Of a stretch of DNA of 64,000 bases, positions 17,313 to 26,436 are shown in pieces (within the stretch, counting starts at the first letter, position 1; each line of letters starts with the position of its first letter). The translations under genes and the position numbers were made by a program. This DNA is from Phocicoccus schoeneichii (lineage in GTDB: Bacteria > Bacillota > Bacilli > Staphylococcales > Salinicoccaceae), in assembly GCF_014635565.1 (NCBI RefSeq), contig NZ_BMDB01000003.1, positions 124,001 to 188,000 on the forward strand. Direction: 5' to 3'. The notes beneath the pieces are model-generated. The model made no database searches and was not told where the DNA came from. It saw only the letters and a program-made list of their open reading frames with translations.

Positions 17313-18725
17313 TTATTCTTCTGGAAGTTCTGAAATTCCGATGTTTGTCATTTCGAACGCATTTAATACGTGGTTAATTTGGTTTTCTGTTAAGATACCT
17401 TTTTCTAAGATTAACTCACGAACGCCTTTGCCTGTCTTCATCGCATCTTTAACGATGTCTGATGATGCTTTGTAACCGATGTGTGGTACAAGTGCTGTGA
17501 TGACTCCGAGTGAACGGTCCACGTATGCTTGCATGACGTCTCTGTTTGCTTCGATGCCTACTAAGCAGAAGTCTGTGAATGATCGGAATGCGTTTGTCAT
17601 GATGTCGATAGATTGTAATAGGTTGTATTGTAGTACTGGGCCCATTACGTTTAATTCGAATTGTCCCGCTTCAGACGCAAGTGTCACTGTAAGGTCGTTT
17701 CCTTGTACTTGGAATGCCACTTGGTTGATCATTTCAGGCATAACTGGGTTAACTTTACCTGGCATGATTGAAGATCCTGGTTGACGTGCTGGTAATACGA
17801 TTTCTGCAAGTCCAGCTTTTGGACCTGAAGCCATCATACGGATGTCGTTCGCAATCTTAGACATGTTGACCATTGCGATTTTAAGATTAGCAGAAACTTC
17901 TACGTAACCATCAGTGAATTGTGTTGCGTCTACTAAGTTTTCAGCAGATACGAGTTCGTAACCTGAAACCTCAGAAAGAATTTTAACAACGTGCTCGATG
18001 TACTCAGGTTGAGCGTTAAGTCCTGTACCTACTGCTGTTGCACCGATGTTGATTTCTTTTAAGTGTTCTAATGAAAGTTCGATTCTAGCGATATCTCTTC
18101 CAATTACACGTGCGTGTGCACCAAATTCTTGTCCAAGACGAATTGGCACTGCATCTTGTAAGTGTGTACGTCCCATTTTAATTACGTCGTCAAATTCCTC
18201 AGCTTTTTGGCTGAACGCTGCTTGCATATCTCTCATAACTTCAAGAAGCTTTTCAGCACGCATGATTACCGCAATGTGAATTGCTGTTGGTACTGAGTCA
18301 TTTGTTGATTGAGCCATATTTACGTGGTTGTTTGGGCTGATAAACTCATAATCGCCTTTTTCACGTCCAAGGATTTCTAATGCACGGTTCGCAATCACTT
18401 CGTTACCGTTCATATTAATAGAAGTTCCTGCACCACCTTGAATTGGGTCTACAATAAATTGATCGTGTAATTCACCTTCAATGATTTCTTCTGATGCTTT
18501 AACGATCGCGTCTTTCTTTTCTTCTTCGAGTTCACCGATTTCAAAGTTCGCAATTGCTGCCGCTTTTTTTACCATAGCAAGTGCACGAATAAGATCATTA
18601 TTAATTTTAAGTCCTGTAATAGGGAAGTTCTCTAATGCACGAACTGTTTGTACCCCATAATATGCACCATCTGGTATTTCTTTCTCACCAATAAAATCTG
18701 ATTCAATTCTTGTCTTAACTGACAT
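17313..18725 (-). CDS. aspA: aspartate ammonia-lyase
   Basis: A 470-residue member of the fumarase/aspartase superfamily; the details point to aspartase, which converts L-aspartate to fumarate and ammonia. The signature GSSIMPGKVNPVMPE is followed by MINQVAFQVQGND, as in aspartases; fumarases have NPTQ-C-E there. Other blocks are DPIQGGAGTSINMN, SPNNHVNMAQSTNDSVPTA and the Thr-His pair of GRTHLQDAVP. Thr in GTSTN is Ile here, a small change. It lies 21 bases downstream of the M24 peptidase gene, so peptide breakdown and aspartate catabolism are probably co-transcribed. Confidence 0.88.
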   Translation of the reverse strand: MSVKTRIESDFIGEKEIPDGAYYGVQTVRALENFPITGLKINNDLIRALAMVKKAAAIANFEIGELEEEKKDAIVKASEEIIEGELHDQFIVDPIQGGAGTSINMNGNEVIANRALEILGREKGDYEFISPNNHVNMAQSTNDSVPTAIHIAVIMRAEKLLEVMRDMQAAFSQKAEEFDDVIKMGRTHLQDAVPIRLGQEFGAHARVIGRDIARIELSLEHLKEINIGATAVGTGLNAQPEYIEHVVKILSEVSGYELVSAENLVDATQFTDGYVEVSANLKIAMVNMSKIANDIRMMASGPKAGLAEIVLPARQPGSSIMPGKVNPVMPEMINQVAFQVQGNDLTVTLASEAGQFELNVMGPVLQYNLLQSIDIMTNAFRSFTDFCLVGIEANRDVMQAYVDRSLGVITALVPHIGYKASSDIVKDAMKTGKGVRELILEKGILTENQINHVLNAFEMTNIGISELPEE

Positions 18726-18746
18726 TCTAACTATTCCTCACTTTAT

Positions 18747-19832
18747 TTATTTTAATTTCATGTCATCAAGTTTTTTAGGGAATTTATTGAATACGTAAGC
18801 CCCATCTTCTTCAACATAGAGTGCATCTTCTATGCGAACACCAGCGACTCCCGCTTTATAAATTCCTGGCTCAATCGTGATAACGTTTCCAGTTCCTATT
18901 ATATCATGATTGTTGCTGTCAACAGAAGGACTTTCGTGTAAATCATGTCCAAGTCCATGTCCGATTCTGTGTGTAAAGAATTCACCGTAGCCGTCCGCTT
19001 CAATAGAATCACGTGAAGCCTTGTCTACGTCACTGAATTTTGTACCCACTTTTGTCGCTTCAATCCCTGCTAAGTTCGCTTTTAAGACTGATTCGTAAAT
19101 CGCTTTTTGTTCTTCATCTGCTTCACCGATGATAAACGTACGCGTCATGTCAGAAACGTAGTTATCTTTTGTTACGATACCGAAGTCAATCAAGAGGAAG
19201 TCTCCATTTTTAATGACTGTATCTCCCGTGTCACCGTGTGGTTTTGCTGCATTTTTACCTGCAAGGACGATTGGACCGAATGATGGACCAACTGCACCTA
19301 ACGATTTGAAAGTTTCCACTAAGTGATCAGAAACTTGCTGCTCAGTCATACCTTCAATTTTCATATCGTATAGCGTATGGAGTGCTTTTTCAGTAATGTC
19401 TACAGCTTCCTGTAATTTTTCTTTGTCCGACTCATCCTTAACACCACGCAGTGCATTCACTGTTTCTTGAACAGAAACGATGTCTTTACCATCACATACT
19501 TCTAACAGGCGTTTATAACGATTAAATGTGAAGTGATCCCCTTCAACACCTACTGTAGTTGCACCTTCTAGTGCTTTGAATACCTCTTTGAACGCATCTT
19601 CGCCATCTTTGTGGGGTAAGAAAGTATCTACTTTTGCAGTTCCTCTTACTGCTTCGTCGTCTAAAGCTGGATATACGAGTGACGTACTTCCGTCTTTATT
19701 AACGATTAATGCCAGTAAACGCTCATGTGGATCTGAATACATACCTGTGAAATAAAAAACGTTCATTGGATCAGTGATGATTACAGCTTCCATTTCCATG
19801 TGTTCTGTAAGTAACTTAATTTTATTTTCCAT
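18747..19832 (-). CDS. M24 Xaa-Pro dipeptidase/aminopeptidase
   Basis: A 361-residue pita-bread metallopeptidase: an N-terminal creatinase-like domain (1-130) and a catalytic domain with the five metal ligands visible: Asp in LIDFG, Asp in SDMTRT, His in HGLGHDLHE, Glu in TIEPGIY and Glu in RIEDAL. It removes N-terminal residues preceding proline, or cleaves X-Pro dipeptides, in the cytoplasm. It starts with ATG 19832 after AAGGAGTG, 12 bases downstream of the S9 peptidase stop, and continues into aspA. Whether it is a dipeptidase (PepQ) or an aminopeptidase cannot be told by eye. Confidence 0.88.
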   Translation of the reverse strand: MENKIKLLTEHMEMEAVIITDPMNVFYFTGMYSDPHERLLALIVNKDGSTSLVYPALDDEAVRGTAKVDTFLPHKDGEDAFKEVFKALEGATTVGVEGDHFTFNRYKRLLEVCDGKDIVSVQETVNALRGVKDESDKEKLQEAVDITEKALHTLYDMKIEGMTEQQVSDHLVETFKSLGAVGPSFGPIVLAGKNAAKPHGDTGDTVIKNGDFLLIDFGIVTKDNYVSDMTRTFIIGEADEEQKAIYESVLKANLAGIEATKVGTKFSDVDKASRDSIEADGYGEFFTHRIGHGLGHDLHESPSVDSNNHDIIGTGNVITIEPGIYKAGVAGVRIEDALYVEEDGAYVFNKFPKKLDDMKLK

Positions 19833-19843
19833 AAATACACTCC

Positions 19844-21814
19844 TTATTGTTCTAAATATTTGTTAAACCAGTTTGTCATGTGTTCAAGGCGTGCCACACG
19901 TAAGTGCGGTGCACCCGTACGTGAAAGGTTATGATCTGCCTCTTTGAATCTCACAAACTGCGTCTCCTTCTCGCGATATTTTAATTCAGTGTACAGCTGT
20001 TCTGCTTGTTCAATTGGACATCTGAAGTCATATTCACTGTGCAAGATAAGTAGTGGTGTTTCCACATCATCTACGTATTTCAGTGGTGAATGCTTCCATA
20101 ACGTATCTAAATCATCGATACCAGCCTTGATTTGCCAGTCTGTGAAGTAGTACCCGATATCTGATACGCCTCTAAAGCTGATCCAGTTCGAAATCGAACG
20201 CTGTGTCACTGCAGCTTTGAAGCGATTTGTGTGACCAACAATCCAGTTCGTCATGAATCCACCGTACGAACCGCCTGTCACAAATAGATTGTCTTCATCT
20301 ATAAAGTCATGTTTTTCTAAGATAAAATCAACCGCAGCCATGATGTCTTTGTAATCCCCGTTACCGTAATCCCCACGAACAGCGTCTACGAATTCTTGTG
20401 AGTAACTGTGAGATCCACGTGGGTTCACGTACAGTACCGCGTATCCAAGCGACGCGAATACCTGCATCTCATGGAAGAATGTGTTCGCATAAAATGTGTG
20501 TGGACCTCCGTGAATGTTTACGACCATTGGCGTTTTTCCTGTATCATTATTTGCTGGTTTCATGAACCAACCGTGCACTTCAGTGCCGTCGAAGCTTTCG
20601 AACGAAATGTCTTCTGGGTCAACGAGTTCTGTCTTATCGATATATTCTTTGTTGATCTCTGTAAGTTGAATAAGCGTCTCCGATTTGAGGTCGAACTTGT
20701 ATAGCTCGCTCGGTGAAACTGGTGTCGAAATCGTCATGTAGACTGCATCACTATTTGCGTCCATTCCAAAGATGTTGTGACGTCCTTCAAGTAACGGTTC
20801 GATCGCACCATCGATATTTCCTTTCCATAGGTTTACTGAACCGTCGTCTGATAAAAGGAATACGAATTCTTCGTCGTTCACCCAAGTTGCAGGACTGCCT
20901 TCTGTTGATTGTTGTACATCCTGCACAACGCTATCCCCAACAGGTTTGTCGAGTTTTCCAGTCAGGTCAACGCGCTTCCCTGAACTCATTTCATAGAGTT
21001 CAAGATTTACATGCGTTGCGTTTTCATATTTACGGTCCATCGCCGTAATAAGGAGATGCGTATTCGCTTTGTTTTTCACCACACTGATGATGTTACCGTC
21101 TGGTCTAATGATTTCAGTATCTTCACCGTTTAAACGAATGTATAATTTTTGTGAAAAATTGAAATCTGGATTGTCACTTTTATCTGTCGCATAGACGAAT
21201 CCACCACGCACTGTTTCATATAGCGTGAAGTTCTCTTCTCCACTTTTCACAGTCGTGACTTCACGTGAATCTAGTCGAATCATCTTAATTTGTCTAAATG
21301 CAGGTTCGACTGAACCAAATGGACCCGGGCGGCCATCAGATTTGTATTTCATGCGATCGACAACAACAGGTTCAGGGCGCTTCTTACTGTTGTCCATGTC
21401 TTTATCTTCTTCGTCTTTTTCGTCAACAGGCACCGTGACATGGTAGTACACTTTACTACCACCGTTACAGAACGTCGCACCTGACACACCGTATTTCTCG
21501 TTCGTCAGCTGCTCGCGCTCGCCCCCTCTTTCACGTAAGATAAATACCTGTGGCTTATCGTTATCACCCTTCGCAATGAATAGCGTGAGGCCACCGTCAG
21601 GACTATGTACCAAGTTACTCACACGTTCTTTACTGTACGTGAGTTGCATGTTTCCATTGCCACTGTACTGATGTAAATTTGTGTAATACGCGTTGTCTTC
21701 TTCGTCAATTCGCGTGACATAATATGTGACACGGTCAGAGTTTGGAACTACTTTTGGAGTTGCTACTGATTTGATGTTAAAAATGTCGTTGATTTTTACT
21801 GTATTCTTGTTCAT
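19844..21814 (-). CDS. S9 family acylaminoacyl-peptidase-type serine peptidase
   Basis: A 656-residue prolyl-oligopeptidase-family enzyme. An N-terminal beta-propeller of about 390 residues precedes an alpha/beta-hydrolase domain with the catalytic Ser in GGSYGGFMTNW, Asp in HSEYDFRCP and His in EADHNLSRTG; the oxyanion region is NIHGGPHTFY. Such enzymes trim short or N-acylated peptides in the cytoplasm. I start at ATG 21814, seven bases after AGGAGA; the ATG at 21820 is one base from it. There is no signal peptide. It heads a peptide-use operon with the M24 peptidase and aspartase. Confidence 0.9.
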   Translation of the reverse strand: MNKNTVKINDIFNIKSVATPKVVPNSDRVTYYVTRIDEEDNAYYTNLHQYSGNGNMQLTYSKERVSNLVHSPDGGLTLFIAKGDNDKPQVFILRERGGEREQLTNEKYGVSGATFCNGGSKVYYHVTVPVDEKDEEDKDMDNSKKRPEPVVVDRMKYKSDGRPGPFGSVEPAFRQIKMIRLDSREVTTVKSGEENFTLYETVRGGFVYATDKSDNPDFNFSQKLYIRLNGEDTEIIRPDGNIISVVKNKANTHLLITAMDRKYENATHVNLELYEMSSGKRVDLTGKLDKPVGDSVVQDVQQSTEGSPATWVNDEEFVFLLSDDGSVNLWKGNIDGAIEPLLEGRHNIFGMDANSDAVYMTISTPVSPSELYKFDLKSETLIQLTEINKEYIDKTELVDPEDISFESFDGTEVHGWFMKPANNDTGKTPMVVNIHGGPHTFYANTFFHEMQVFASLGYAVLYVNPRGSHSYSQEFVDAVRGDYGNGDYKDIMAAVDFILEKHDFIDEDNLFVTGGSYGGFMTNWIVGHTNRFKAAVTQRSISNWISFRGVSDIGYYFTDWQIKAGIDDLDTLWKHSPLKYVDDVETPLLILHSEYDFRCPIEQAEQLYTELKYREKETQFVRFKEADHNLSRTGAPHLRVARLEHMTNWFNKYLEQ

Positions 21815-21860
21815 GCACATTCTCCTAAACTTCTCTTTAATTTTATTCTAACAGATATAA

Positions 21861-22805
21861 TTATGTCATTCTTATCATGCGTTTATAAAGTAATATGAAT
21901 ATAATTGGCACACTAGATAGCATGACGATGATTCCAGTTGGTACTGTATACGGCATTAAAACGACGCGTCCGAGTGTGTCTGCTGTCACTAAAAATATAC
22001 TTCCGAATAGTGCTGATTTTTTTATAAGTTCTCTTGTTTTCATTGGTTTAAAATATTGAAGGACTTGCGGCACGATAATTCCGACGAGTCCAATGATTCC
22101 TGTAAAACTAATCAGTGCGAGAGGTGCAAGGCTTAATGCGATAAGCATCATGAAGCGCAGTCTCCGTACATTGACTCCTAAGCTATGTGCACGCAACTCC
22201 CCGAGAAGTAAAAAGTCTAGCTGGCGGGCATTTTTCAGTGCGTAAATCAGTGAACTGAAAAATAATATGCCAACAATTAAACAGTGGTAAATATTCGCGT
22301 TTCCGAATGACCCAAACATGAACGACAACAAATGATTCGTCTTGTCCGGCTGAAACAGAATAAATATATACAGAAGTCCACTAAAGAGAGACCCGAGTAA
22401 AATCCCTGTGATGATCAGTGTGGCTGGCGTGTATTTATGATCCAGTCGTCTCGCAATGAAGAGGACAATGAGCAAAGTGAGTAATCCTGTTGTTATCCCA
22501 AAGAGTGAGATAAAAACAAGCGGTAGCCCCAGTGAAATCGCGAAAAACGCACCGAGCGTTGCACCGTTTGCCATACCGAGCGTGAAGCTATCTGCCATTC
22601 TATTTTGAAGGACGACTTGATACACAGCCCCACCCATAGATAGTGTGGCACCTCCAAGTGCTGCGAGCATTGTTCTTGGAATTCGAATTTCTGTCAACAC
22701 AAAAAAGTTGTTACTTAAATCACTAAAAATATTGATTGGACCAACAATCATCGACAGTGCTGAAACGACAATCAAAAGAGTGACGATGTGTCTTGTCTTC
22801 ATCAT
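21861..22805 (-). CDS. BtuC/FecCD-family ABC permease
   Basis: A 314-residue permease with 8-9 membrane helices. Family blocks: RIPRTMLAALGGATLSMGGAVYQ, shown by its ends RIPRTMLAA and GGAVYQ, then NRMADSFTLGMANGA and GIIGLVGIIVPQV, the coupling-helix region that normally reads GLVGLIVPH-x-x-R. Here His and Arg are replaced (PQVLQ), a notable change at the contact with the ATPase. It imports a metal chelate, most likely a cobalamin-type corrinoid judging by its partner. It overlaps the binding-protein gene by 4 bp (ATGA). No ATPase gene is adjacent, so a shared ATPase encoded elsewhere is needed. Confidence 0.85.
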   Translation of the reverse strand: MMKTRHIVTLLIVVSALSMIVGPINIFSDLSNNFFVLTEIRIPRTMLAALGGATLSMGGAVYQVVLQNRMADSFTLGMANGATLGAFFAISLGLPLVFISLFGITTGLLTLLIVLFIARRLDHKYTPATLIITGILLGSLFSGLLYIFILFQPDKTNHLLSFMFGSFGNANIYHCLIVGILFFSSLIYALKNARQLDFLLLGELRAHSLGVNVRRLRFMMLIALSLAPLALISFTGIIGLVGIIVPQVLQYFKPMKTRELIKKSALFGSIFLVTADTLGRVVLMPYTVPTGIIVMLSSVPIIFILLYKRMIRMT

Positions 22806-23647
22806 TCAATACACGACGCTAATGATTTCACGCCTTCTAAGATTCTCGGACCTGGACGAGACACTGTGTTTACGTCTGGCGTGCATTGATTTTCGAACTG
22901 TGTAATCTCTAAATTCTCAAGTCCCGGTGTCTTTTCAAGCATTTCTCTGAAATCTGATGCGCTCATTCCTGTCAAGTTAATGGCAACGTCCGGCTTATGT
23001 TTAATGAGTGATTCATTCGATACAACCGGATATCCTTCTAAATCATCAAACACGTTATCCATCCCTGCTACTTTCAGAGTGTTTGTAATAAACGTGTCTC
23101 TACCAACCGTGTATACTTCCGGTGTTGGAGATAAAAAAACGATCGCCCTTTGATTTTCTTTCGGCTGGATACTTGACTTTAGCTCTGTATATTTATTATC
23201 TAGTCGTTCAACAAGATTATTTGCCTCTCTAGATTTACCTAAGAAGTTACCAATCGATTCAATATCACTAAAGACATCTTCAATACTCGTCGCATCTTTT
23301 ACAACAAGTACTTTCGCACCGGTCGCTTTCTTGACGCGTTCTATTTCAGATTCAATCCCTCGATTGACGCTCTCGTGAGATACAATATGCGTTGGATTTT
23401 CTGCAATTAGCTTTTCAGCATCAAAGTTAAATGTATCGATTTTTGATATTTTATCTGATTTTACAGCTTCTGGATAATCGTCTGAGACTGTCACCATAAC
23501 AAGTGCTTCTAAGAGTCCAATCTCTGAAATAATCTCCGTGTTAGACGGCATTAAAGAAATGATTTTCATCTCACTGCCTGATTCGTTTTGACATGCGACG
23601 AGTGTAAGTGTCGCGACCATCATTATGATTAAATAAATACGCTTCAT
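22802..23647 (-). CDS. BtuF-like substrate-binding lipoprotein
   Basis: A 281-residue lipoprotein with signal peptide and lipobox LVAC (Cys19). The fold is that of helical-backbone metal-chelate receptors: IISLMPSNTEII near the start, VSDDYPEAV, then a long helix and the closing block VSRPGPRILEGVKSLA, typical of cobalamin- and corrinoid-type receptors (BtuF). It delivers ligand to the overlapping permease. Translation starts at ATG 23647 after AGAGGTG. No cobalamin riboswitch is visible in the short gap to argS. The ligand assignment is moderate; a siderophore is possible. Confidence 0.82.
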   Translation of the reverse strand: MKRIYLIIMMVATLTLVACQNESGSEMKIISLMPSNTEIISEIGLLEALVMVTVSDDYPEAVKSDKISKIDTFNFDAEKLIAENPTHIVSHESVNRGIESEIERVKKATGAKVLVVKDATSIEDVFSDIESIGNFLGKSREANNLVERLDNKYTELKSSIQPKENQRAIVFLSPTPEVYTVGRDTFITNTLKVAGMDNVFDDLEGYPVVSNESLIKHKPDVAINLTGMSASDFREMLEKTPGLENLEITQFENQCTPDVNTVSRPGPRILEGVKSLASCIE

Positions 23648-23685
23648 AAATTCACCTCTTAATTACAGTTATAATGTGGATATGT

Positions 23686-23723
23686 AAAAAGCCAAGCGTA
23701 CTCATACAGCACGCTTGGCTTTG
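23686..23723 (-). terminator. argS terminator
   Basis: A 12-bp stem (23689-23700 with 23712-23723) with T5 on the minus strand, directly after the argS stop. Confidence 0.9.
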
Positions 23724-23725
23724 TC

Positions 23726-25372
23726 TTACATTTTTTCTGGCGCTGATACACCAACGAGTCGTAAGGCATTCTCAATGGTTTGACGCGTAGCTTCAATCAT
23801 AGCTAAGTAGGCATATGTTTTGTTTTCATTTTCACCAAGTACTTTTTCTTGGTTATAGAATTTATGGAACTCACTTGCGAGTTCTTGAACGTAGTTTGTA
23901 ATTCTTTGGTTTGCACGATTTTTCGCTGCATTTTGAACGATTTCAGGGAAGCTACCGATTTTTTTCAGTAATTCTAACGCTTGTGGATGCTCGATGATGG
24001 TGTGATCTTTAGTTGTGTCCAGTTCAAATCCTTGTTCTTTTGCTTGACGCAGAATCGAACAAATACGAGCGTGTGCATATTGAACATAGTACACAGGATT
24101 TTCGCTTCTTTCAGATTTCGCTAAGCTTAAGTCAAAATCAAACGGCGTGTCTGCACTTCTCATCGCTAAGAAGTAACGCGCTGCGTCTACACCAATTAAG
24201 TCCATGAGGTCACGGAGCGTTACCGCATTACCCGTACGTTTACTCATCTTCACTTCTTTACCATCTTCAATTAAACGCACCATCTGCATGATTTCAATTT
24301 CTAAACGATCTGGATTTTGACCTAACGCACCAATCGCCCCTTTTAGTCGGTTGATGTACCCGTGGTGATCCGCACCAAATAAGTTGATGAGGGTATCGAA
24401 ACCACGTTGTAGTTTGTCGTAGTGATACGCAATGTCCGGCATTAAGTATGTATAAGAACCGTCTGACTTAATGAGCACGCGGTCTTTGTCATCCTTAAAG
24501 TCTGTCGTACGTAACCATAACGCACCGTCCTTTTCATACGTATAGCCGTTTTCTTTGATTGCTTCTAATGCTGCTTCTACTTCTTTTTTCTCATAGAGTG
24601 ACATTTCACTGAACCAGTTATCGAAATGTACACCAAAGTCTGATAAGTCTTGTTTTAAGTTTCTCATCTCGTACTCAACACCGAGTTCACGGAATTTCTT
24701 GATACGTAACTCATCATCTAAATCTTTGTATTCGGGATGCTTTAGAGCTAACTCTTTACCGATTTTTTCAATGTCTTTTCCGTGATAGCCGTCATCAGGA
24801 AGAGACACGTCTTCACCGAGCGCTTGGAAAAATCTTGCATCGATTGAGTACGCTAAGTTGTTGATTTGGTTACCCGCATCGTTTATATAGTACTCACGAC
24901 TTACGTCATAACCAGCGAAATCTAAGATATTTGCGAGTGTCTCACCGACTGCTGCGTTTCTTGCGTGACCGATATGGAGTGCTCCTGTTGGGTTCGCTGA
25001 AACAAACTCGATTAGAATCGACTCTTTGTCATCACGAACCATGCGACCGTAGTTTTCTTTTTCATCTAACACACGGTCGATAATGTTTGTAAGTGATGCA
25101 CTCTTCATTTTAAAGTTGATAAACCCAGGACCCGCGATATCTACAGATTCAATGCTGAGTGCATCTTTGTCTAGTGCACCAACAAGTTCTTCTGCGATGA
25201 CTCTTGGATTTTTACGTGCGAGTTTTGTTAACACCATCGCAAGGTTTGTTGAGAAGTCTCCATTGTTTTTATCTTTAGGGATTTCAATTTTTATATCCGG
25301 AATTGTTTCAATATCTTGAGTACTTGAAACTGCTTCTTTTAAAGCGTCTTGTAGTTGTTGTTTAATATCCAT
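23726..25372 (-). CDS. argS: arginyl-tRNA synthetase
   Basis: A 548-residue class I synthetase. It has the N-terminal Add-1 domain, the HIGH-type motif in [19 protein letters not shown] (GHARN following HIGH) and a KMSKS-like KMSKRTGN in the second half, then the DALR anticodon-binding C-terminus beginning [13 protein letters not shown]. It charges tRNA-Arg. Length is normal for the family. It lies 3 bases downstream of ywiB, as in Bacillus and other Bacillota. I see no T-box leader. Confidence 0.96.
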   Translation of the reverse strand: MDIKQQLQDALKEAVSSTQDIETIPDIKIEIPKDKNNGDFSTNLAMVLTKLARKNPRVIAEELVGALDKDALSIESVDIAGPGFINFKMKSASLTNIIDRVLDEKENYGRMVRDDKESILIEFVSANPTGALHIGHARNAAVGETLANILDFAGYDVSREYYINDAGNQINNLAYSIDARFFQALGEDVSLPDDGYHGKDIEKIGKELALKHPEYKDLDDELRIKKFRELGVEYEMRNLKQDLSDFGVHFDNWFSEMSLYEKKEVEAALEAIKENGYTYEKDGALWLRTTDFKDDKDRVLIKSDGSYTYLMPDIAYHYDKLQRGFDTLINLFGADHHGYINRLKGAIGALGQNPDRLEIEIMQMVRLIEDGKEVKMSKRTGNAVTLRDLMDLIGVDAARYFLAMRSADTPFDFDLSLAKSERSENPVYYVQYAHARICSILRQAKEQGFELDTTKDHTIIEHPQALELLKKIGSFPEIVQNAAKNRANQRITNYVQELASEFHKFYNQEKVLGENENKTYAYLAMIEATRQTIENALRLVGVSAPEKM

Positions 25373-25375
25373 ACG

Positions 25376-25774
25376 CTAATCCTCTTTCTTTAAAGTGTAC
25401 GTGTAGTTACCAAGTTTTTCGTCGCCTTCATATAAATCGTAATCGATCTCTATATCGTCATTTGTTATTTCGATTTTATTTGTGTGTACAAAAAAGTGGT
25501 GTCTGCCTGCCAGTGATTCATAAAACGTATCTGTACGTGCACCTTCCATAAATATAAAGTTCATATTAATGACTCCGCGTCTTTGAATCCTGACAATATC
25601 GTCCTGAACTTTCAATACGCATTTTAATGTGTGCGCGTCGAGCTGTTCAGTGTACTGATAATACGTACTGCCATTCTTACTTTGAACTATGGCATCAAGC
25701 ATCTGTTCAAAGCGTTTTGTTTCACTTTTCGCTCTCACAACTTGTGTTAATTTATACGTTTTTCTCACCACCAT
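25376..25774 (-). CDS. ywiB: YwiB family (DUF1934) beta-barrel protein
   Basis: A 132-residue protein of the DUF1934 family, recognised by its place just before argS and by its alternating strands: LKCVLKVQDDIVRIQRRGVINMNFIF, shown by its ends LKCVLKV and RRGVINMNFIF, and a C-terminal LYEGDEKLGNYTYTL. The fold is a small calycin-like barrel and the function is unknown. The start codon ATG 25774 has no ribosome site; an extended -10 (TGC-TATAAT) sits so close upstream that the mRNA may be leaderless. Confidence 0.8.
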   Translation of the reverse strand: MVVRKTYKLTQVVRAKSETKRFEQMLDAIVQSKNGSTYYQYTEQLDAHTLKCVLKVQDDIVRIQRRGVINMNFIFMEGARTDTFYESLAGRHHFFVHTNKIEITNDDIEIDYDLYEGDEKLGNYTYTLKKED

Positions 25775-25783
25775 GATTTGTAT

Positions 25784-25792
25784 ATTATAGCA
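25784..25792 (-). promoter_or_regulatory. extended -10 promoter for ywiB-argS
   Basis: On the minus strand TGC-TATAAT, with TATAAT at 25784-25789. Nine bases separate it from ATG 25774, so transcription should start two to four bases before the start codon. The -35 region is weak (CCTTTT), as is common with extended -10 promoters. Confidence 0.6.
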
Positions 25793-25803
25793 TAAAAAGG
25801 TAC

Positions 25804-25833
25804 TAAAAAAGGCAGAGCATGTGCTCCACCTTT
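25804..25833 (-). terminator. terminator after ywhD
   Basis: Stem AAAGG/CCTTT and GAGCA/TGCTC with a small internal loop, then T6 on the minus strand. It separates the ywhD operon from ywiB-argS. Confidence 0.75.
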
Positions 25834-25920
25834 AGTGTCTTAGTTATACTATATAACTATATTTTATTGTATCTTTATTTCACTCATATATCAAATGGTT
25901 ATTTAGAAAACCACACGATT

Positions 25921-26427
25921 TTAAAGCACTTTGTGTAATTCTTTAGAATTTGTCCACATTTCACTGTTGTGATTCATAAGAAATTCTTTTAATGCAGACT
26001 TTGCTTTCTCGTCTAAAATACTTAAATCGATGCGTCCTTTTAGAGCATGGTCAAGTGAATTTACGTGCTCGTGCATCATCTTATATCCACGGCGCTTTTC
26101 TTTGTTCACCATCTCATAGCATGCTGTCACGCCACTGTATGCTGGCCCTTGTTCCAGTCGTTCAACTGCTACCCAAACGAGAAAGTACTCCTTTTGACCT
26201 TCGCCTTCTGCTTCAGTCTTATCTGTCACCCATTTCACACGCTTTTCTACTTCTGCACGTGCGTGTAAGCCACCCATATCAATCCACACTTCATATGTGT
26301 CTAAATCAATATACACAGGGGCTACGTTCTCTAAAGATATTGCTCCAATATTTACACCACGGTGCCCATCTAGCGGATCATTTTTAATAATGTTAAATTG
26401 GAATCCTGGTTTTTTATCTGACAACAA
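25921..26427 (-). CDS. ywhD: YwhD family protein
   Basis: A 168-residue protein recognised as YwhD: FNIIKNDPLDGHRGVNIG at the start, IDMGGLHARAEVEKRVKWV in the middle, then LVWVAVER, YSGVTACYEM and RRGYKMMHEHVN. It is conserved across Bacillales, with no established biochemical role. Length fits the family. It lies 9 bases downstream of ywfO and ends that operon. Confidence 0.88.
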   Translation of the reverse strand: MLSDKKPGFQFNIIKNDPLDGHRGVNIGAISLENVAPVYIDLDTYEVWIDMGGLHARAEVEKRVKWVTDKTEAEGEGQKEYFLVWVAVERLEQGPAYSGVTACYEMVNKEKRRGYKMMHEHVNSLDHALKGRIDLSILDEKAKSALKEFLMNHNSEMWTNSKELHKVL

Positions 26428-26436
26428 AATCTCCTC

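Noticed and set aside
17313-18725. Class II fumarase (fumC)
   Set aside because: The sequence after GSSIMPGKVNP is VMPEMINQV, as in aspartase; fumarase has TQCE at that point.
23648-23725. Cobalamin riboswitch before the BtuF-like gene
   Set aside because: The gap is too short and contains only the argS terminator.
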